From Serratia marcescens (GTDB taxonomy: Bacteria; Pseudomonadota; Gammaproteobacteria; Enterobacterales; Enterobacteriaceae): DNA of 64,000 bases. Under the pieces are notes generated by a model. That model worked only from the letters and a program-made list of their open reading frames with translations. It ran no database searches and was not told the DNA's origin. How positions within the stretch are numbered: the stretch's first letter is position 1; every line of letters starts with the position of its first letter. Of this stretch, positions 1 through 8,225 are shown piece after piece. The stretch lies in NCBI GenBank assembly GCA_015548865.1, contig JADMXW010000011.1, positions 1 through 64,000 of the forward strand, in the 5' to 3' direction. A program made the position numbers and the translations under genes.

Positions 1-79
1 GCCGAACTCAGAAGTGAAACGCCGTAGCGCCGATGGTAGTGTGGGGCTTCCCCATGTGAGAGTAGGGAACTGCCAGGTT
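1..79 (+). rRNA. rrf: 5S ribosomal RNA, 3' part
   Basis: The first bases match the internal and 3' part of enterobacterial 5S rRNA, including the block GCCGAACTCAGAAGTGAAAC and the closing GGGAACTGCCAGG. The 5' third lies outside the window. The 3' boundary is approximate. It is followed by two tRNA genes, the arrangement found at the end of E. coli rrnC, so the window begins at the distal end of an rRNA operon. Confidence 0.96.
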
Positions 80-125
80 TTTATATCGATTATCAGACGG
101 TGTCTGGTAATGAAAAAGTATCGGT

Positions 126-202
126 GGAGCGGTAGTTCAGTCGGTTAGAATACCTGCCTGTCACGCAGGGGGTCGCGGGTTCGAGTCCCGTCCGTTCCGC
201 CA
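126..202 (+). tRNA. aspT: tRNA-Asp (anticodon GUC)
   Basis: This 77-nt cloverleaf has acceptor strands GGAGCGG and CCGTTCC followed by an encoded GCCA end. The anticodon stem CCTGC/GCAGG encloses the loop CTGTCAC with anticodon GTC at 160-162, and the T-loop GGTTCGAGTCC is intact. It lies 46 bases after 5S rRNA and is presumably co-transcribed with the rRNA operon. Confidence 0.98.
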
Positions 203-210
203 CCCTATTT

Positions 211-286
211 AGGGGCGTAGTTCAATTGGTAGAGCACCGGTCTCCAAAACCGGGTGTTGGGAGTTCGAGTCTCTCCGCCCCTGCCA
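211..286 (+). tRNA. trpT: tRNA-Trp (anticodon CCA)
   Basis: This 76-nt cloverleaf has acceptor strands AGGGGCG and CGCCCCT plus an encoded GCCA end. The anticodon CCA sits at 244-246 in the loop CTCCAAA, closed by CCGGT/ACCGG. It begins 8 bases after tRNA-Asp, so the order 5S-tRNA-Asp-tRNA-Trp matches the end of E. coli rrnC. Confidence 0.98.
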
Positions 287-299
287 AATAGACAAAAAG

Positions 300-331
300 T
301 CTTCCGTCGTAAGATGGAAGGCTTTTTTGTT
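300..331 (+). terminator. Rho-independent terminator of the rRNA/tRNA operon
   Basis: A stem of TCTTCCGTC paired with GATGGAAGG (two wobble pairs) around a GTAA loop is followed by CTTTTTTG. It lies 13 bases after tRNA-Trp and ends the rrn transcript. Nothing gene-like was seen from here to 534. Confidence 0.85.
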
Positions 332-534
332 TGCTTTTATATCTGAAACTAATTGTGATAGCCGTACTGCTGACCTGCACTGTGGGCTGTGTTCACAGCG
401 GCGGACGACCAAGTGATACTCACTTATTTGTTGGATAATAAGGGCGCATAACCATGCTTTCCTGCGCGGGGTTCGAGTGCGATGTTGTTAAAAATGGATG
501 ATATGCAGGGATGAGTCGTACAATCATGACGGCA

Positions 535-567
535 GAATAAAACGGCCCACGCTTGGCGCAGGCCGTA
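535..567 (-). terminator. Rho-independent terminator of the aap operon
   Basis: On the minus strand the stem ACGGCCTGCGC / GCGTGGGCCGT with a short loop is followed by TTTTATT. It sits immediately after the stop codon of the ATP-binding protein gene and closes the aapJQMP transcript. Confidence 0.85.
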
Positions 568-574
568 AAAGACA

Positions 575-1333
575 TTAATGCAGGATCTGTGACAAGAAAG
601 TGCGTGTACGCTCTGAACGCGGATTACTGAAGAACTCGTCAGGCGCAGCTTGCTCGACAATTTCCCCCTGATCCATAAATATGACCCGGTCAGCCACCGT
701 TTTAGCGAAGCCCATTTCATGCGTTACGCATAACATGGTCATTCCATCTTGAGCCAACCCAAGCATGGTATCCAGCACTTCTTTCACCATTTCTGGGTCC
801 AGCGCTGAGGTGGGTTCATCGAACAACATGATTTTCGGCTTCATACACAGGGAACGCGCAATCGCTACGCGCTGCTGCTGCCCACCGGATAACTGACCTG
901 GAAACTTATGAGCATGTGCGGCGATGCGAACCCGTTCCAGATAATGCATTGCCAATTCTTCAGCTTCTTTCTTGGGCATATGACGTACCCAACTAGGTGC
1001 CAACGTGCAGTTTTGCAGCACCGTAAGATGCGGGAATAAATTAAAGTGCTGGAATACCATCCCCACTTCGGCACGGATCTTCTCGATATTGCGCAGATCC
1101 CCGTCCAATTCGATGCCATCAACCATGATCTTGCCTTGCTGATGCTCTTCCAGGTGGTTGATGCAGCGAATAGTAGTCGATTTACCAGACCCAGAAGGTC
1201 CACATAGCACAATGCGTTCCCCCTGCTTTACATGCAGGTTGATGTTTTTCAGAACGTGGAATTGTCCATACCACTTGTTCACATTGTCCAGTGTGATCAT
1301 ATAGTTATCTGATTTTAATGCGTTCTGGTTCAT
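575..1333 (-). CDS. aapP: Amino-acid ABC transporter, ATP-binding protein AapP
   Basis: This 252-residue cytoplasmic ATPase powers a polar/general L-amino acid importer. It shows Walker [10 protein letters not shown] (about residues 45-53), the signature LSGGQQQR (about 147-154), Walker B IMLFDEP, and the switch histidine in VTHEMGF. Length and sequence fit the GlnQ/AapP/BztD subfamily. It is the last gene of a four-gene minus-strand operon behind aapJ, aapQ and aapM, 7 bases after aapM, with a GAGG ribosome-binding site before the ATG. The aap assignment rests on the company it keeps; on its own it could be any GlnQ-type ATPase. Confidence 0.9.
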   Translation of the reverse strand: MNQNALKSDNYMITLDNVNKWYGQFHVLKNINLHVKQGERIVLCGPSGSGKSTTIRCINHLEEHQQGKIMVDGIELDGDLRNIEKIRAEVGMVFQHFNLFPHLTVLQNCTLAPSWVRHMPKKEAEELAMHYLERVRIAAHAHKFPGQLSGGQQQRVAIARSLCMKPKIMLFDEPTSALDPEMVKEVLDTMLGLAQDGMTMLCVTHEMGFAKTVADRVIFMDQGEIVEQAAPDEFFSNPRSERTRTFLSQILH

Positions 1334-1340
1334 GAGGGCC

Positions 1341-2438
1341 TCAATGCGACTTGTGTCCGGTGTTAAAACGTTTTTCCAGATGCTGGCTGTAGCGCGACAT
1401 GCTGAAACAAAAGATCCAATAGATCATGGCGGCAAAAACGTAGCCTTCGGTCGACATACCCAGCCAGGTAGGATCGACGGTTGCCTGCTGGATACTGCTG
1501 AACAGATCGAACAGGCCGATAATGATGACCAGGCTGGTGTCCTTGAACAACGCGATGATGGTATTTACCAGACCAGGAATGACCAGCTTTAGTGCCTGAG
1601 GCAGGATAACCAGCCCTTGCATGCGCCAGTAGCCCAGCCCTAATGCAGCAGAAGCTTCATATTGCCCTTTTGGCAGAGCCTGAAGCCCACCTCTGACCAC
1701 TTCTGCAACGTAGGCTGACTGGAACAAGATGACGCCTACCAATGCGCGTAGCAGCTTATCGATACTAGTACCTTCAGTGAGAAACAGTGGCAGCATCACT
1801 GAGGACATAAACAACACGGTGATCAGCGGTACTCCGCGCCAGAACTCAATAAACACCACGCACAGAATACGCACGACGGGCATTGATGAGCGTCGGCCCA
1901 GCGCCAGCAAAATGCCTAAAGGCAATGCGCCTGCAATGCCAATCGCTGCGATGATCAGCGTGAGCGTCAATCCACCCCACTGGCGCGTTTCCACGCGTGT
2001 CAGCCCACCGAATCCGCCATACAGCAGCCACCAGGCCAATAACGGATAGCACACCGCCCACAGAGCGATATAGCGCCCACGGCGCGGCATGCGCCGCCAG
2101 AACATCGGTAAAATACTGAGTAAACCCAAAACCAACGCAAAGTTGATACGCCAGATCTCTTCAGTAGGATAAAGCCCATACATAAAGTGGCCGAAGCGAG
2201 CCTGAATAAAGACCCAGCAGGCGCCATCGCGAGTGCAGTCAGCGCGGGTAGTGCCAACCCAGTTGGCCTGAAACAGTGCCCAGTTAAACAACGGTGGCAG
2301 AATTTGCCACAGTAGCCAGAAACATAGCAGCGTCAACAGGCTGTTCGGGACGCTGGAAAACAGGTTCTTTTTGGCCCAGTGCCACAGTGCAAAGAGTGCG
2401 GCCTGACGGTGTTGTTGTGGTTGTGACAGTGTCGTCAT
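1341..2438 (-). CDS. aapM: Amino-acid ABC transporter, permease AapM
   Basis: A 365-residue inner-membrane permease of the general L-amino acid transporter (AapM/BztC type). A long N-terminal extension with extra membrane spans and a periplasmic loop precedes the usual HisM-type permease domain. The EAA loop ([21 protein letters not shown]) that contacts the ATPase lies near residues 260-280, and a typical [10 protein letters not shown] segment follows near 307. It starts 8 bases after aapQ, so the two permeases are made together and are expected to form a heterodimer. Size agrees with Rhizobium AapM. Confidence 0.9.
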   Translation of the reverse strand: MTTLSQPQQHRQAALFALWHWAKKNLFSSVPNSLLTLLCFWLLWQILPPLFNWALFQANWVGTTRADCTRDGACWVFIQARFGHFMYGLYPTEEIWRINFALVLGLLSILPMFWRRMPRRGRYIALWAVCYPLLAWWLLYGGFGGLTRVETRQWGGLTLTLIIAAIGIAGALPLGILLALGRRSSMPVVRILCVVFIEFWRGVPLITVLFMSSVMLPLFLTEGTSIDKLLRALVGVILFQSAYVAEVVRGGLQALPKGQYEASAALGLGYWRMQGLVILPQALKLVIPGLVNTIIALFKDTSLVIIIGLFDLFSSIQQATVDPTWLGMSTEGYVFAAMIYWIFCFSMSRYSQHLEKRFNTGHKSH

Positions 2439-2446
2439 AGCGGCCT

Positions 2447-3625
2447 CTAGCGTTCCACGAGTGCAATTTTGCGGTTATACAGATTCATTAGCAGAGAAAT
2501 GATCAGGCTGATAATCAGATACACCGACATGGTAATAGCAATGGTTTCAATGGCCTGACCTGTCTGGTTAAGCACGGTACCGGCAAACAGGGAAACCATA
2601 TCCGGGTAACCAATCGCAGCGGCGAGCGACGAGTTCTTCACGATATTCAGGTACTGGCTGGTCAACGGAGGGATGATGACGCGCAGTGCCTGCGGCAAAA
2701 TCACCTTACGCAGCGTGATCGAATGGGGTAGTCCCAGGGAACGAGCGGCTTCATGTTGCCCATATGACACAGATTGAATACCGGAACGGATGATCTCTGC
2801 GATAAAAGCGGAGGTGTAGACTGACAATGCCAGCGTCAACGCAGCCAGTTCGGGGATCAGTACCATGCCACCCTGAAAGTTAAACCCTTTCAACTGTGGG
2901 ATATCCCAGCGCAGGGCAGGACCAAACAGCGCGTGACTCAAACCAAGTAGAACAATTAACAATGCCAGAACAATAGGCCAAGTGCGGTGATATTGTCCGG
3001 TAAGTGTGTGAATTTGTTTATTGCGTCGATACAGTACAATCCCCACCACCAACGAGATGGCTAACGCGAAGAAAGCGCCCAGCGCGCCGGGACCCCATTC
3101 TCCGGCCGGAATATACAGACCGCGGTTGCTAAGAAACGCAATGTCGAGCGCGTTAAGCGCTTGACGCGGGCCGGGGAGGTTACGCAGTACAGCAAAATAC
3201 CAGAAGAAAATCTGCAAAATCGGCGGGATATTACGAAACGTTTCGATATAAATCGTGGACAGTTTGCGTAATAACCAGTTATCCGAGAGCCGCGCCAGCC
3301 CGAGCATAAAGCCCAGCACCGAAGCGAAAATAATACACAGCGCTGAGACCAACAGCGTGTTGAGCAGCCCTACCAGAAATACGCGGGCATAGGTATCGCC
3401 CTGCTGGTAGTCGATAAGATGCTGAACAATACCGAAGCCCGCACTGTTGTTCAGAAACGCGAAGCCGGAGGTAATACCGCGCTGGGCCAGATTGGTTACG
3501 GTGTTGTGCAACAGATAACCCGCCACGGCAATCACAATAACGATGACGAGAAGTTGATACAGCCAGGCGCGCACCGCTGGATTTGATAGTGAAAAATCAC
3601 GTTTCACGGTTGGGCGTTGTTGCAT
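2447..3625 (-). CDS. aapQ: Amino-acid ABC transporter, permease AapQ
   Basis: A 392-residue inner-membrane permease, partner of AapM. A large insert between the first transmembrane helix and the permease core (about residues 45-85 and 150-240) is characteristic of AapQ/BztB and distinguishes it from short HisQ-type permeases. The EAA loop (HEAARSLGLPHSITLRKVIL) lies near residue 295, followed by KNSSLAAAIGYPDM. It is separated from aapJ by about 85 bases that contain a stable hairpin, a usual device for making binding protein in excess of membrane components. Confidence 0.9.
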   Translation of the reverse strand: MQQRPTVKRDFSLSNPAVRAWLYQLLVIVIVIAVAGYLLHNTVTNLAQRGITSGFAFLNNSAGFGIVQHLIDYQQGDTYARVFLVGLLNTLLVSALCIIFASVLGFMLGLARLSDNWLLRKLSTIYIETFRNIPPILQIFFWYFAVLRNLPGPRQALNALDIAFLSNRGLYIPAGEWGPGALGAFFALAISLVVGIVLYRRNKQIHTLTGQYHRTWPIVLALLIVLLGLSHALFGPALRWDIPQLKGFNFQGGMVLIPELAALTLALSVYTSAFIAEIIRSGIQSVSYGQHEAARSLGLPHSITLRKVILPQALRVIIPPLTSQYLNIVKNSSLAAAIGYPDMVSLFAGTVLNQTGQAIETIAITMSVYLIISLIISLLMNLYNRKIALVER

Positions 3626-3670
3626 GCGAGTGCCTCAATAGCAGGAACACGGAAAAAGCGGGAATACAGA

Positions 3671-3694
3671 GGTGCCGCACCCTGGCGCGGCACC
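3671..3694 (-). other. Intercistronic hairpin between aapJ and aapQ
   Basis: An 8-bp GC-rich stem (GGTGCCGC/GCGGCACC, 8-base loop) directly follows the aapJ stop codon. There is no T-run, so it is more likely an mRNA-stabilising or partly terminating structure that favours binding-protein expression than a full terminator. Confidence 0.55.
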
Positions 3695-3710
3695 CATTTT
3701 CTGTTAGCGA

Positions 3711-4736
3711 TTAACGTACGGCAGGTGCGTACTGGATACCGCCTTTGTTCCACAACTCATTCAGACCACGCTTGATTTTCAGCTCGCTGTCCATACCGAC
3801 GTTACGTTCGAAAATTTCACCGTAGTTACCGACTTGCTTGATGATTTTGAATGCCCAATCGGTTGGCAATTTCAGATCTTTGCCGTAGTTGCCTTCGTGA
3901 CCCAGCAGGTGAGACATGTCTGGCGTGGTTGGCTTGGCGGCCAGTGCGTCAACGTTCTTCGAGGTCACACCCATTTCTTCCGCATTCAGCATAGCGAAAA
4001 GGGTCCAACGTACAATCGAGAACCACTCTTCATCACCGCGACGTACTACCGGTCCCAGCGGCTCTTTAGAGATAACTTCTGGTAATACGATAAATTCAGC
4101 GGGTTTGCTCAGCTTGATACGCAGAGCGTACAGTTGAGACTGATCGGAAGCCAGGGTATCGCAGCGGCCGGACTCCAGTGCTTTTGCGCTTTCGTCAGAG
4201 CGATCGAAGGTGACCGGCGTGTATTTCATATTGTGGGTTTTGAAGTAATCTGCCACGTTCAGTTCGGTATCGGTACCGGCCTGAATACACACGGTAGCGC
4301 CGTCCAGCTCTTTCGCACTGGTCAGGCCCGCTTTGTTATGGGTCAGGAAGCCGATGCCATCATAGTACGTCACGCCAGTAAACAGCATGCCCATCCCAGC
4401 GTCACGGGAAGAGGTCCAGGTGGTATTACGCGACAGAATATCCACTTCACCAGATTGCAGTGCGGTGAAACGCTCTTTGGCCGTCAGCGGGGTGTATTTC
4501 ACTTTGTTGGCATCGCCAAACACAGCGGCAGCGACGCCGCGGCAAACATCTACATCAATACCGGAATATTTCCCGCTGGCATCCGCATAAGAGAAGCCCG
4601 GCAAGCCATCACTGATACCACATTGAACAAATCCTTTTTTCTGAATGGCATCCAATGTTGCACCCGCATGGGCTTGATTGATGGCGGCGAAGAGGGATGC
4701 GCCGGCAACCAGCGTGGAAAGTAGCATTCTTTTCAT
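3711..4736 (-). CDS. aapJ: General L-amino acid-binding periplasmic protein AapJ
   Basis: A 341-residue periplasmic solute-binding protein of SBP family 3. The signal peptide MKRMLLSTLVAGASLFA...AHA is followed by mature GATLDAIQKKGFVQCGIS. Conserved ligand-pocket segments include GFSYADASGKYSGIDVDVC and RNTTWTSSRDAGMG. Length equals that of Rhizobium AapJ. An in-frame ATG 51 bases further upstream is rejected because the chosen ATG is preceded by AGGAT at good spacing and starts the signal peptide. It is the first gene of aapJQMP. Upstream lie a sigma-54 promoter and two NtrC-like boxes, so nitrogen limitation probably induces the operon. Confidence 0.93.
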   Translation of the reverse strand: MKRMLLSTLVAGASLFAAINQAHAGATLDAIQKKGFVQCGISDGLPGFSYADASGKYSGIDVDVCRGVAAAVFGDANKVKYTPLTAKERFTALQSGEVDILSRNTTWTSSRDAGMGMLFTGVTYYDGIGFLTHNKAGLTSAKELDGATVCIQAGTDTELNVADYFKTHNMKYTPVTFDRSDESAKALESGRCDTLASDQSQLYALRIKLSKPAEFIVLPEVISKEPLGPVVRRGDEEWFSIVRWTLFAMLNAEEMGVTSKNVDALAAKPTTPDMSHLLGHEGNYGKDLKLPTDWAFKIIKQVGNYGEIFERNVGMDSELKIKRGLNELWNKGGIQYAPAVR

Positions 4737-4855
4737 AATTATCCTATGTAGCTCAGTCGTTGTGTGTTGCTGTGCGGTAGCAGCCATCCGGCTGCACCAT
4801 TCCTGTCTGTCGGCACCGTTCTTTTGTCAGACGGTAGCGTGCCGTGACAGGGTTA

Positions 4856-4872
4856 AGCAAAACCGATGCCAA
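4856..4872 (-). promoter_or_regulatory. Sigma-54 (RpoN) promoter for aapJQMP
   Basis: Read on the minus strand the 17-mer is TTGGCATCGGTTTTGCT. It carries the invariant GG (-24 element) and GC (-12 element) at the exact 10-base separation, and differs from the consensus YTGGCACGRNNNTTGCW at two positions. Predicted transcription start is near 4845, giving a leader of about 108 nt to the aapJ ATG. The match is seen directly; activity is inferred. Confidence 0.8.
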
Positions 4873-4945
4873 TAATTTATTTTGATGATAAATAACAAGA
4901 AAATAGAAAGATTGCCGAGTCGTAATAAGGTTTATTCGGTTGGGG

Positions 4946-4992
4946 TGCACTTAAATGGCACTTTGCTGCAAAAGATGCGCTATTTGAGTGCA
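4946..4992 (-). promoter_or_regulatory. Two NtrC-like enhancer boxes upstream of aapJ
   Basis: Two 17-bp boxes resemble the NtrC consensus TGCACTAAAATGGTGCA. The box at 4976-4992, read on the minus strand, is TGCACTCAAATAGCGCA (14 of 17). The box at 4946-4962, read on the plus strand, is TGCACTTAAATGGCACT (13 of 17). Their centres are 30 bp apart, on one face of the helix, and lie near -109 and -139 from the predicted sigma-54 start, almost the geometry of the E. coli glnA enhancer. A perfect 10-bp inverted repeat (4957-4966/4990-4999) overlaps them. Confidence 0.7.
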
Positions 4993-5021
4993 AAGTGCCC
5001 ACTTCTGCGGGAACGACACGG

Positions 5022-5056
5022 GGTGAGAAAAGCCACCTGCCCCAAGACGAGGCAGG
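5022..5056 (-). terminator. Probable terminator after the amino-acid permease gene
   Basis: On the minus strand a stem CCTGCC/GGCAGG with a 9-base loop is followed by TGGCTTTTC. It lies just past the stop codon of the permease gene at 5066-5731 and separates it from the aapJ regulatory region. Confidence 0.55.
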
Positions 5057-5065
5057 AAGGCAAAA

Positions 5066-5731
5066 TCAATGGGGAATGTGGCGTTGATAGTAGGTTTCGA
5101 GCCGGGTTTGCAACTTGCTCAGTACCGTGCTGAACAGCAAATAAATCAACGCAGCTTCTACATAAAGGATCAAGGGTTCGTAGGTGACGGAAACAATACG
5201 CTGTGCTGCCAGAAACATCTCAGGCACAGTGATGACAGCCGCGAGCGAGGTGTCTTTGATCAATGAAATAAAGGTATTGGAGAGCGGCGGTATAGAGACG
5301 AAAATGGACTGCGGAATAATCACCCAGCGCAGTGTCTGGCGCCGATTCATGCCCAGAGAAGCCGCGGCATTCCACTGACCTTTTGCCACTGAAAGGATGG
5401 CTCCGCGCACGATTTCCGAACTGTAGGCCCCCACATTGAGTGTGAAGCCAATCAGTGCAGCCGGAAAAGCATCCAGCGTGATACCCGCATTAGGCAGCCC
5501 ATAGAAAATTAAAAACAGCTGCACCAGCAACGGTGTGCCGCGAATCACCCATACGTAAAAATCTGCCACCCATTTCAGCGGCTTGGGACCGTAAAGACGG
5601 ATCAATGCCACCAGAATGCCGAGGGCTAATCCGAGCACAAAAGAGAGAATAGCGAGAGGTACTGTAAACTGTACCCCAGCAGAAAGCAGACTCCAGAAGG
5701 AGTCTGCCATAAGTTGTAGCCATGGTGGCAT
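5066..5731 (-). CDS. Polar amino-acid ABC transporter permease (TcyL/YecS-like)
   Basis: A 221-residue inner-membrane permease with about five transmembrane helices and the EAA loop near residues 120-140 (WNAAASLGMNRRQTLRWVIIPQ), followed by KDTSLAAVITVPEMF. Length and sequence are close to the E. coli cystine permease TcyL (YecS) as I recall it. It lies downstream of the binding-protein gene at 5843-6613, from which a dispersed repeat separates it. No ATPase gene accompanies the pair, so it must share an ATPase encoded elsewhere or use AapP. Cystine is a guess from family resemblance; other polar amino acids are possible. Confidence 0.85.
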   Translation of the reverse strand: MPPWLQLMADSFWSLLSAGVQFTVPLAILSFVLGLALGILVALIRLYGPKPLKWVADFYVWVIRGTPLLVQLFLIFYGLPNAGITLDAFPAALIGFTLNVGAYSSEIVRGAILSVAKGQWNAAASLGMNRRQTLRWVIIPQSIFVSIPPLSNTFISLIKDTSLAAVITVPEMFLAAQRIVSVTYEPLILYVEAALIYLLFSTVLSKLQTRLETYYQRHIPH

Positions 5732-5745
5732 GCGCGATTACCTTA

Positions 5746-5833
5746 TCTACCCGCCATACTTCAAATGCCTGTGCGTTGACTGCGCGCTGTTCAAAACGTT
5801 CACGGCCCCGCAACCCGAATTATTTAGGGTAGA
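5746..5833. repeat. Dispersed palindromic repeat, copy 1 (diverged)
   Basis: The stretch runs from a left arm containing CGCCATACTTCAA to the right arm GCAACCCGAATTATTTAGGG, and the arms are imperfect inverted repeats. The right arm recurs at 40574-40599 and 59408-59432. This copy sits between a binding-protein gene and its permease gene on the minus strand, where it could fold in the mRNA and lower permease expression. Confidence 0.75.
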
Positions 5834-5842
5834 ACTTGACGA

Positions 5843-6613
5843 TTATTGGGAAACATCTTCCCCAAAGTATCGCACTGCTATCGTTTTATAGGTACCGTCT
5901 GCTTTGATTTCATCCAGCGCTTTGTTTAATGCGGCAACCAGTTCTGGCTGGTTTTTACGCACCAGAATACCGGACGGATCACCTTCGGTGGCGGTTGCTG
6001 CTACTTTCACTTTGGCATCCGGCTTCTGTTTTTTGAAGTCAAGGTATGACAGATTGTCATTCAACGTTGCTTCTGCACGCCCGCTTAGCACCAGTTCCAG
6101 CGATTGGTTAAAACCGTCGGTGGGCACAATTTCAGCACCGTGGCTGCTGGCCAGTTTGGAGAAATTGCTGGTCAGGCTTTGTGCTGATTTGCGGCCTTTC
6201 AGATCGGCAAAGCTTTTGATGGTATCGTTGTCGCTGCGCACCACCAGAACCGCTTTGGAATCGATATACGGCTTGGAGAAATCAAATTTGGCCTGACGCT
6301 CTTTGGTGATACCGACTTGGTTAATTACCGCGTCATAACGTTTGGCATCCACACCGGCAATCAAGCCGTCCCAGCGACCTTCGACAAATTCGGCTTTTAC
6401 CCCCAGTTTTTCAGCAACAGCCCGGCCGATATCCACATCGAAGCCCTGAAGTTTTCCTGATTTATCATGGAAGGAGTAAGGTGCGTAGGTACCTTCTGTG
6501 CCGATCTTGAGTACACCCGCGGCCTTGATGGCGCTGAGATCGTCTTGTGCCTGTGCGGCTGTACCCGCCATCAACAGTGCGCCTGTGAATGCTGCCAAAG
6601 CCAATGTCTTCAT
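5843..6613 (-). CDS. Polar amino-acid ABC transporter periplasmic binding protein (TcyJ/FliY-like)
   Basis: A 256-residue SBP family 3 protein. The signal peptide MKTLALAAFTGALLMAGTAAQAQ is followed by two lobes with the typical GTEGTYAPYSFHDKSGKLQG, FDVDIG, RWDGLIAGVDAKRYD and INQVGITKERQAKFDFS segments. The last of these closely resembles the E. coli cystine-binding protein TcyJ (FliY). It is the promoter-proximal gene of a two-gene unit with the permease at 5066-5731. Two perfect inverted repeats lie 25 to 106 bases upstream of the start and may be operators. Substrate is inferred only to be a polar amino acid, perhaps cystine. Confidence 0.87.
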   Translation of the reverse strand: MKTLALAAFTGALLMAGTAAQAQDDLSAIKAAGVLKIGTEGTYAPYSFHDKSGKLQGFDVDIGRAVAEKLGVKAEFVEGRWDGLIAGVDAKRYDAVINQVGITKERQAKFDFSKPYIDSKAVLVVRSDNDTIKSFADLKGRKSAQSLTSNFSKLASSHGAEIVPTDGFNQSLELVLSGRAEATLNDNLSYLDFKKQKPDAKVKVAATATEGDPSGILVRKNQPELVAALNKALDEIKADGTYKTIAVRYFGEDVSQ

Positions 6614-6637
6614 TGCGTTTACCTATCGTGTGATGGA

Positions 6638-6719
6638 GAACGTTATATAACGTTCGATGCTAAATAATCTACGACGTAAGCCATAAGGTTCTAAATCACA
6701 TTAGACGATGATTTAGAAC
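6638..6719. promoter_or_regulatory. Perfect palindrome and long inverted repeat upstream of the binding-protein gene
   Basis: Positions 6638-6655 form a perfect 18-bp palindrome, GAACGTTATATAACGTTC. Positions 6688-6698 and 6709-6719 form an 11-bp perfect inverted repeat, GTTCTAAATCA/TGATTTAGAAC, with a 10-base spacer. Both lie in the control region of the minus-strand gene that starts at 6613. They have no T-run and look like operators rather than terminators. No regulator is assigned. The rest of the 310-base gap to 6924 shows no gene. Confidence 0.6.
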
Positions 6720-6923
6720 TGAAATGAATATAGCCCAGATGTTGATTTTTGAGTTTTGCAGCGCTTTTGCCATTGTCTTCAGCTCTCGCGTGAGGAAAGC
6801 GTTAAGCAATGTAAAATCGCGTCAGGGGCCGTGTAATTAGGAATACAGGAGATATTCGAGCGCAAGCAGAAGGCTGATAGTAGCGGCAACGGCGGCTACC
6901 GTCGTTATCTTGAGGATACACAC

Positions 6924-7367
6924 ATGCGTAAAATCATTCTGACGCTCGTCATGACCGCACTGGTTCTCGGTCCACTATCCACTTCCTTTGCTTATGCGCA
7001 CGGCCCTGATGGCCCGAGAGGCGAAGGGGGGCATCATTGGAATGGCGGCCCCCGTGGTGAAGGTGGCCCAGGTTGGGATCGCGGACGAGGCCCAGGCCCG
7101 CGCTGGGATAATGGCCCAAGGGGAGGCCGAGAACGCTATGACGATAGACGCGATCACTTCCGCTGGCGCGGCTATGATTTTCGCGCCGGGTACACGATCC
7201 CTGGTCCGTACCGTGGCGATCGCTATTGGGTGCGAGACTGGCGCGGCTATGGTCTACCCAGCCCACCTCCAGGCCACCAGTGGCGCTATATCGACGGTAA
7301 TTACGTGCTGATTGCGGTGGCAACGGGCGTGATCACCTCCATTCTGCTCAATCAGGCGTTCAACTGA
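6924..7367 (+). CDS. RcnB-family periplasmic protein
   Basis: A 147-residue exported protein. The signal peptide MRKIILTLVMTALVLG...AYA precedes a low-complexity stretch (about residues 26-75) rich in Gly, Pro, Arg, His and Asp. The conserved RcnB-like domain follows (about residues 78-140), recognisable from WRGYDFRAGYTIPGPYRG and LPSPPPGHQWRYIDGNYVLI. In E. coli RcnB is a periplasmic factor in nickel/cobalt homeostasis; family members with other roles exist, so a metal role here is inferred. GAGGA precedes the ATG. It appears monocistronic. Confidence 0.82.
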   Translation: MRKIILTLVMTALVLGPLSTSFAYAHGPDGPRGEGGHHWNGGPRGEGGPGWDRGRGPGPRWDNGPRGGRERYDDRRDHFRWRGYDFRAGYTIPGPYRGDRYWVRDWRGYGLPSPPPGHQWRYIDGNYVLIAVATGVITSILLNQAFN

Positions 7368-7388
7368 TACGCTTTTTTAGCCGTCGAT

Positions 7389-7446
7389 CATCCCGGCGCT
7401 ATTCATTTGGTAGATTGCCGGGATGCCTCGGAATTGCTCTCTTTTT
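7389..7446 (+). terminator. Possible terminator after the RcnB-like gene
   Basis: A 9-bp perfect stem CATCCCGGC/GCCGGGATG with a 19-base loop is followed, after about 14 bases, by CTCTTTTTC. The gap between stem and T-run makes this a weak terminator candidate. Confidence 0.4.
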
Positions 7447-7614
7447 CGCACCAATCCTGCTGCATTCATGCACCATTTCCTGATATTTGTTCGAATGCTG
7501 CAACAGTGCTGCTCAGATATCAGGCCTTATCTTGTTCACGCGATGTCTTACACTAAGGTCAGTGGCAAGCTCAATCTATGAACTTGGTGACACAATCTGA
7601 TTACGGAGAACAGG

Positions 7615-8223
7615 ATGAAAGTTGCTCTGATTGGTGCAACCGGCATGGCCGGTAGCGAGATTCTGCAAGAGTTGGTGGCGCGTGGCCATCAGGTAACGGC
7701 GATTGCGCGCAATGCGGCCGCCATTCCACAGCATGACGCCGTGACACCACTGGCGTTAGATGTCAGCGATCGCGATGGGCTAAGTGCCGCGTTGCGCGGT
7801 CATGATGCTGCGATCAGTGCGGTACGCTTTCAGGCGATCGAACCGTCGCAACTGATTGAGGCTGTCAGCCAGTCGGGCGTAAAACGCTATTTGGTGGTGG
7901 GCGGTGCGGGTTCGCTAGAAGTCGCTGGCACTCGCTTGTTAGATACCCCAGATTTCCCTGATGCCTATCGCCCGGAAGCCACGCGAGGTGCTGAATTCCT
8001 CGCCGAGCTGTGCCAGCACGATGAGCTGTTATGGTCGTTCCTCTCTCCTTCCGCGCTGTTTACGCCGGGGCCGCGTACCGGGCACTTTCGTTTGGGCAAA
8101 GATACCCTGCTGGTCGATGAGGCGGGCAACAGCGCCATTTCTGCTGGTGACTTTTCCGTCGCGCTGGTGGATGAACTGGAGCAGGGCAACCATCTGAAAT
8201 CGCGCTTTACCGTCGGCTATTGA
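7615..8223 (+). CDS. NAD(P)-binding Rossmann-fold protein (NmrA/SDR-like)
   Basis: A 202-residue cytoplasmic protein with the N-terminal dinucleotide-binding motif GATGMAGSEI (residues 8-17) after a first beta strand, and the atypical short-chain dehydrogenase pattern of the NAD(P)H-binding family (PF13460 type, similar to B. subtilis YwnB). The central VVGGAGSLEV and the FLSPSALFTPGPRTG segment fit that family. GGAGAACAGG precedes the ATG. It is followed by a strong terminator at 8376. Substrate unknown; redox sensing or quinone/flavin reduction are options. Confidence 0.8.
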   Translation: MKVALIGATGMAGSEILQELVARGHQVTAIARNAAAIPQHDAVTPLALDVSDRDGLSAALRGHDAAISAVRFQAIEPSQLIEAVSQSGVKRYLVVGGAGSLEVAGTRLLDTPDFPDAYRPEATRGAEFLAELCQHDELLWSFLSPSALFTPGPRTGHFRLGKDTLLVDEAGNSAISAGDFSVALVDELEQGNHLKSRFTVGY

Positions 8224-8225
8224 GG

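Noticed and set aside
61-575. Integration of a mobile element at the tRNA-Asp/tRNA-Trp genes
   Set aside because: No integrase, no duplicated tRNA 3' end and no phage-like genes follow; both tRNAs are intact and followed by their own terminator.
4957-4970. Second sigma-54-like GGCAC...TGC on the plus strand upstream of aapJ
   Set aside because: The GG-to-GC spacing is one base short of the strict requirement and it would direct transcription away from aapJ into a convergent gene.
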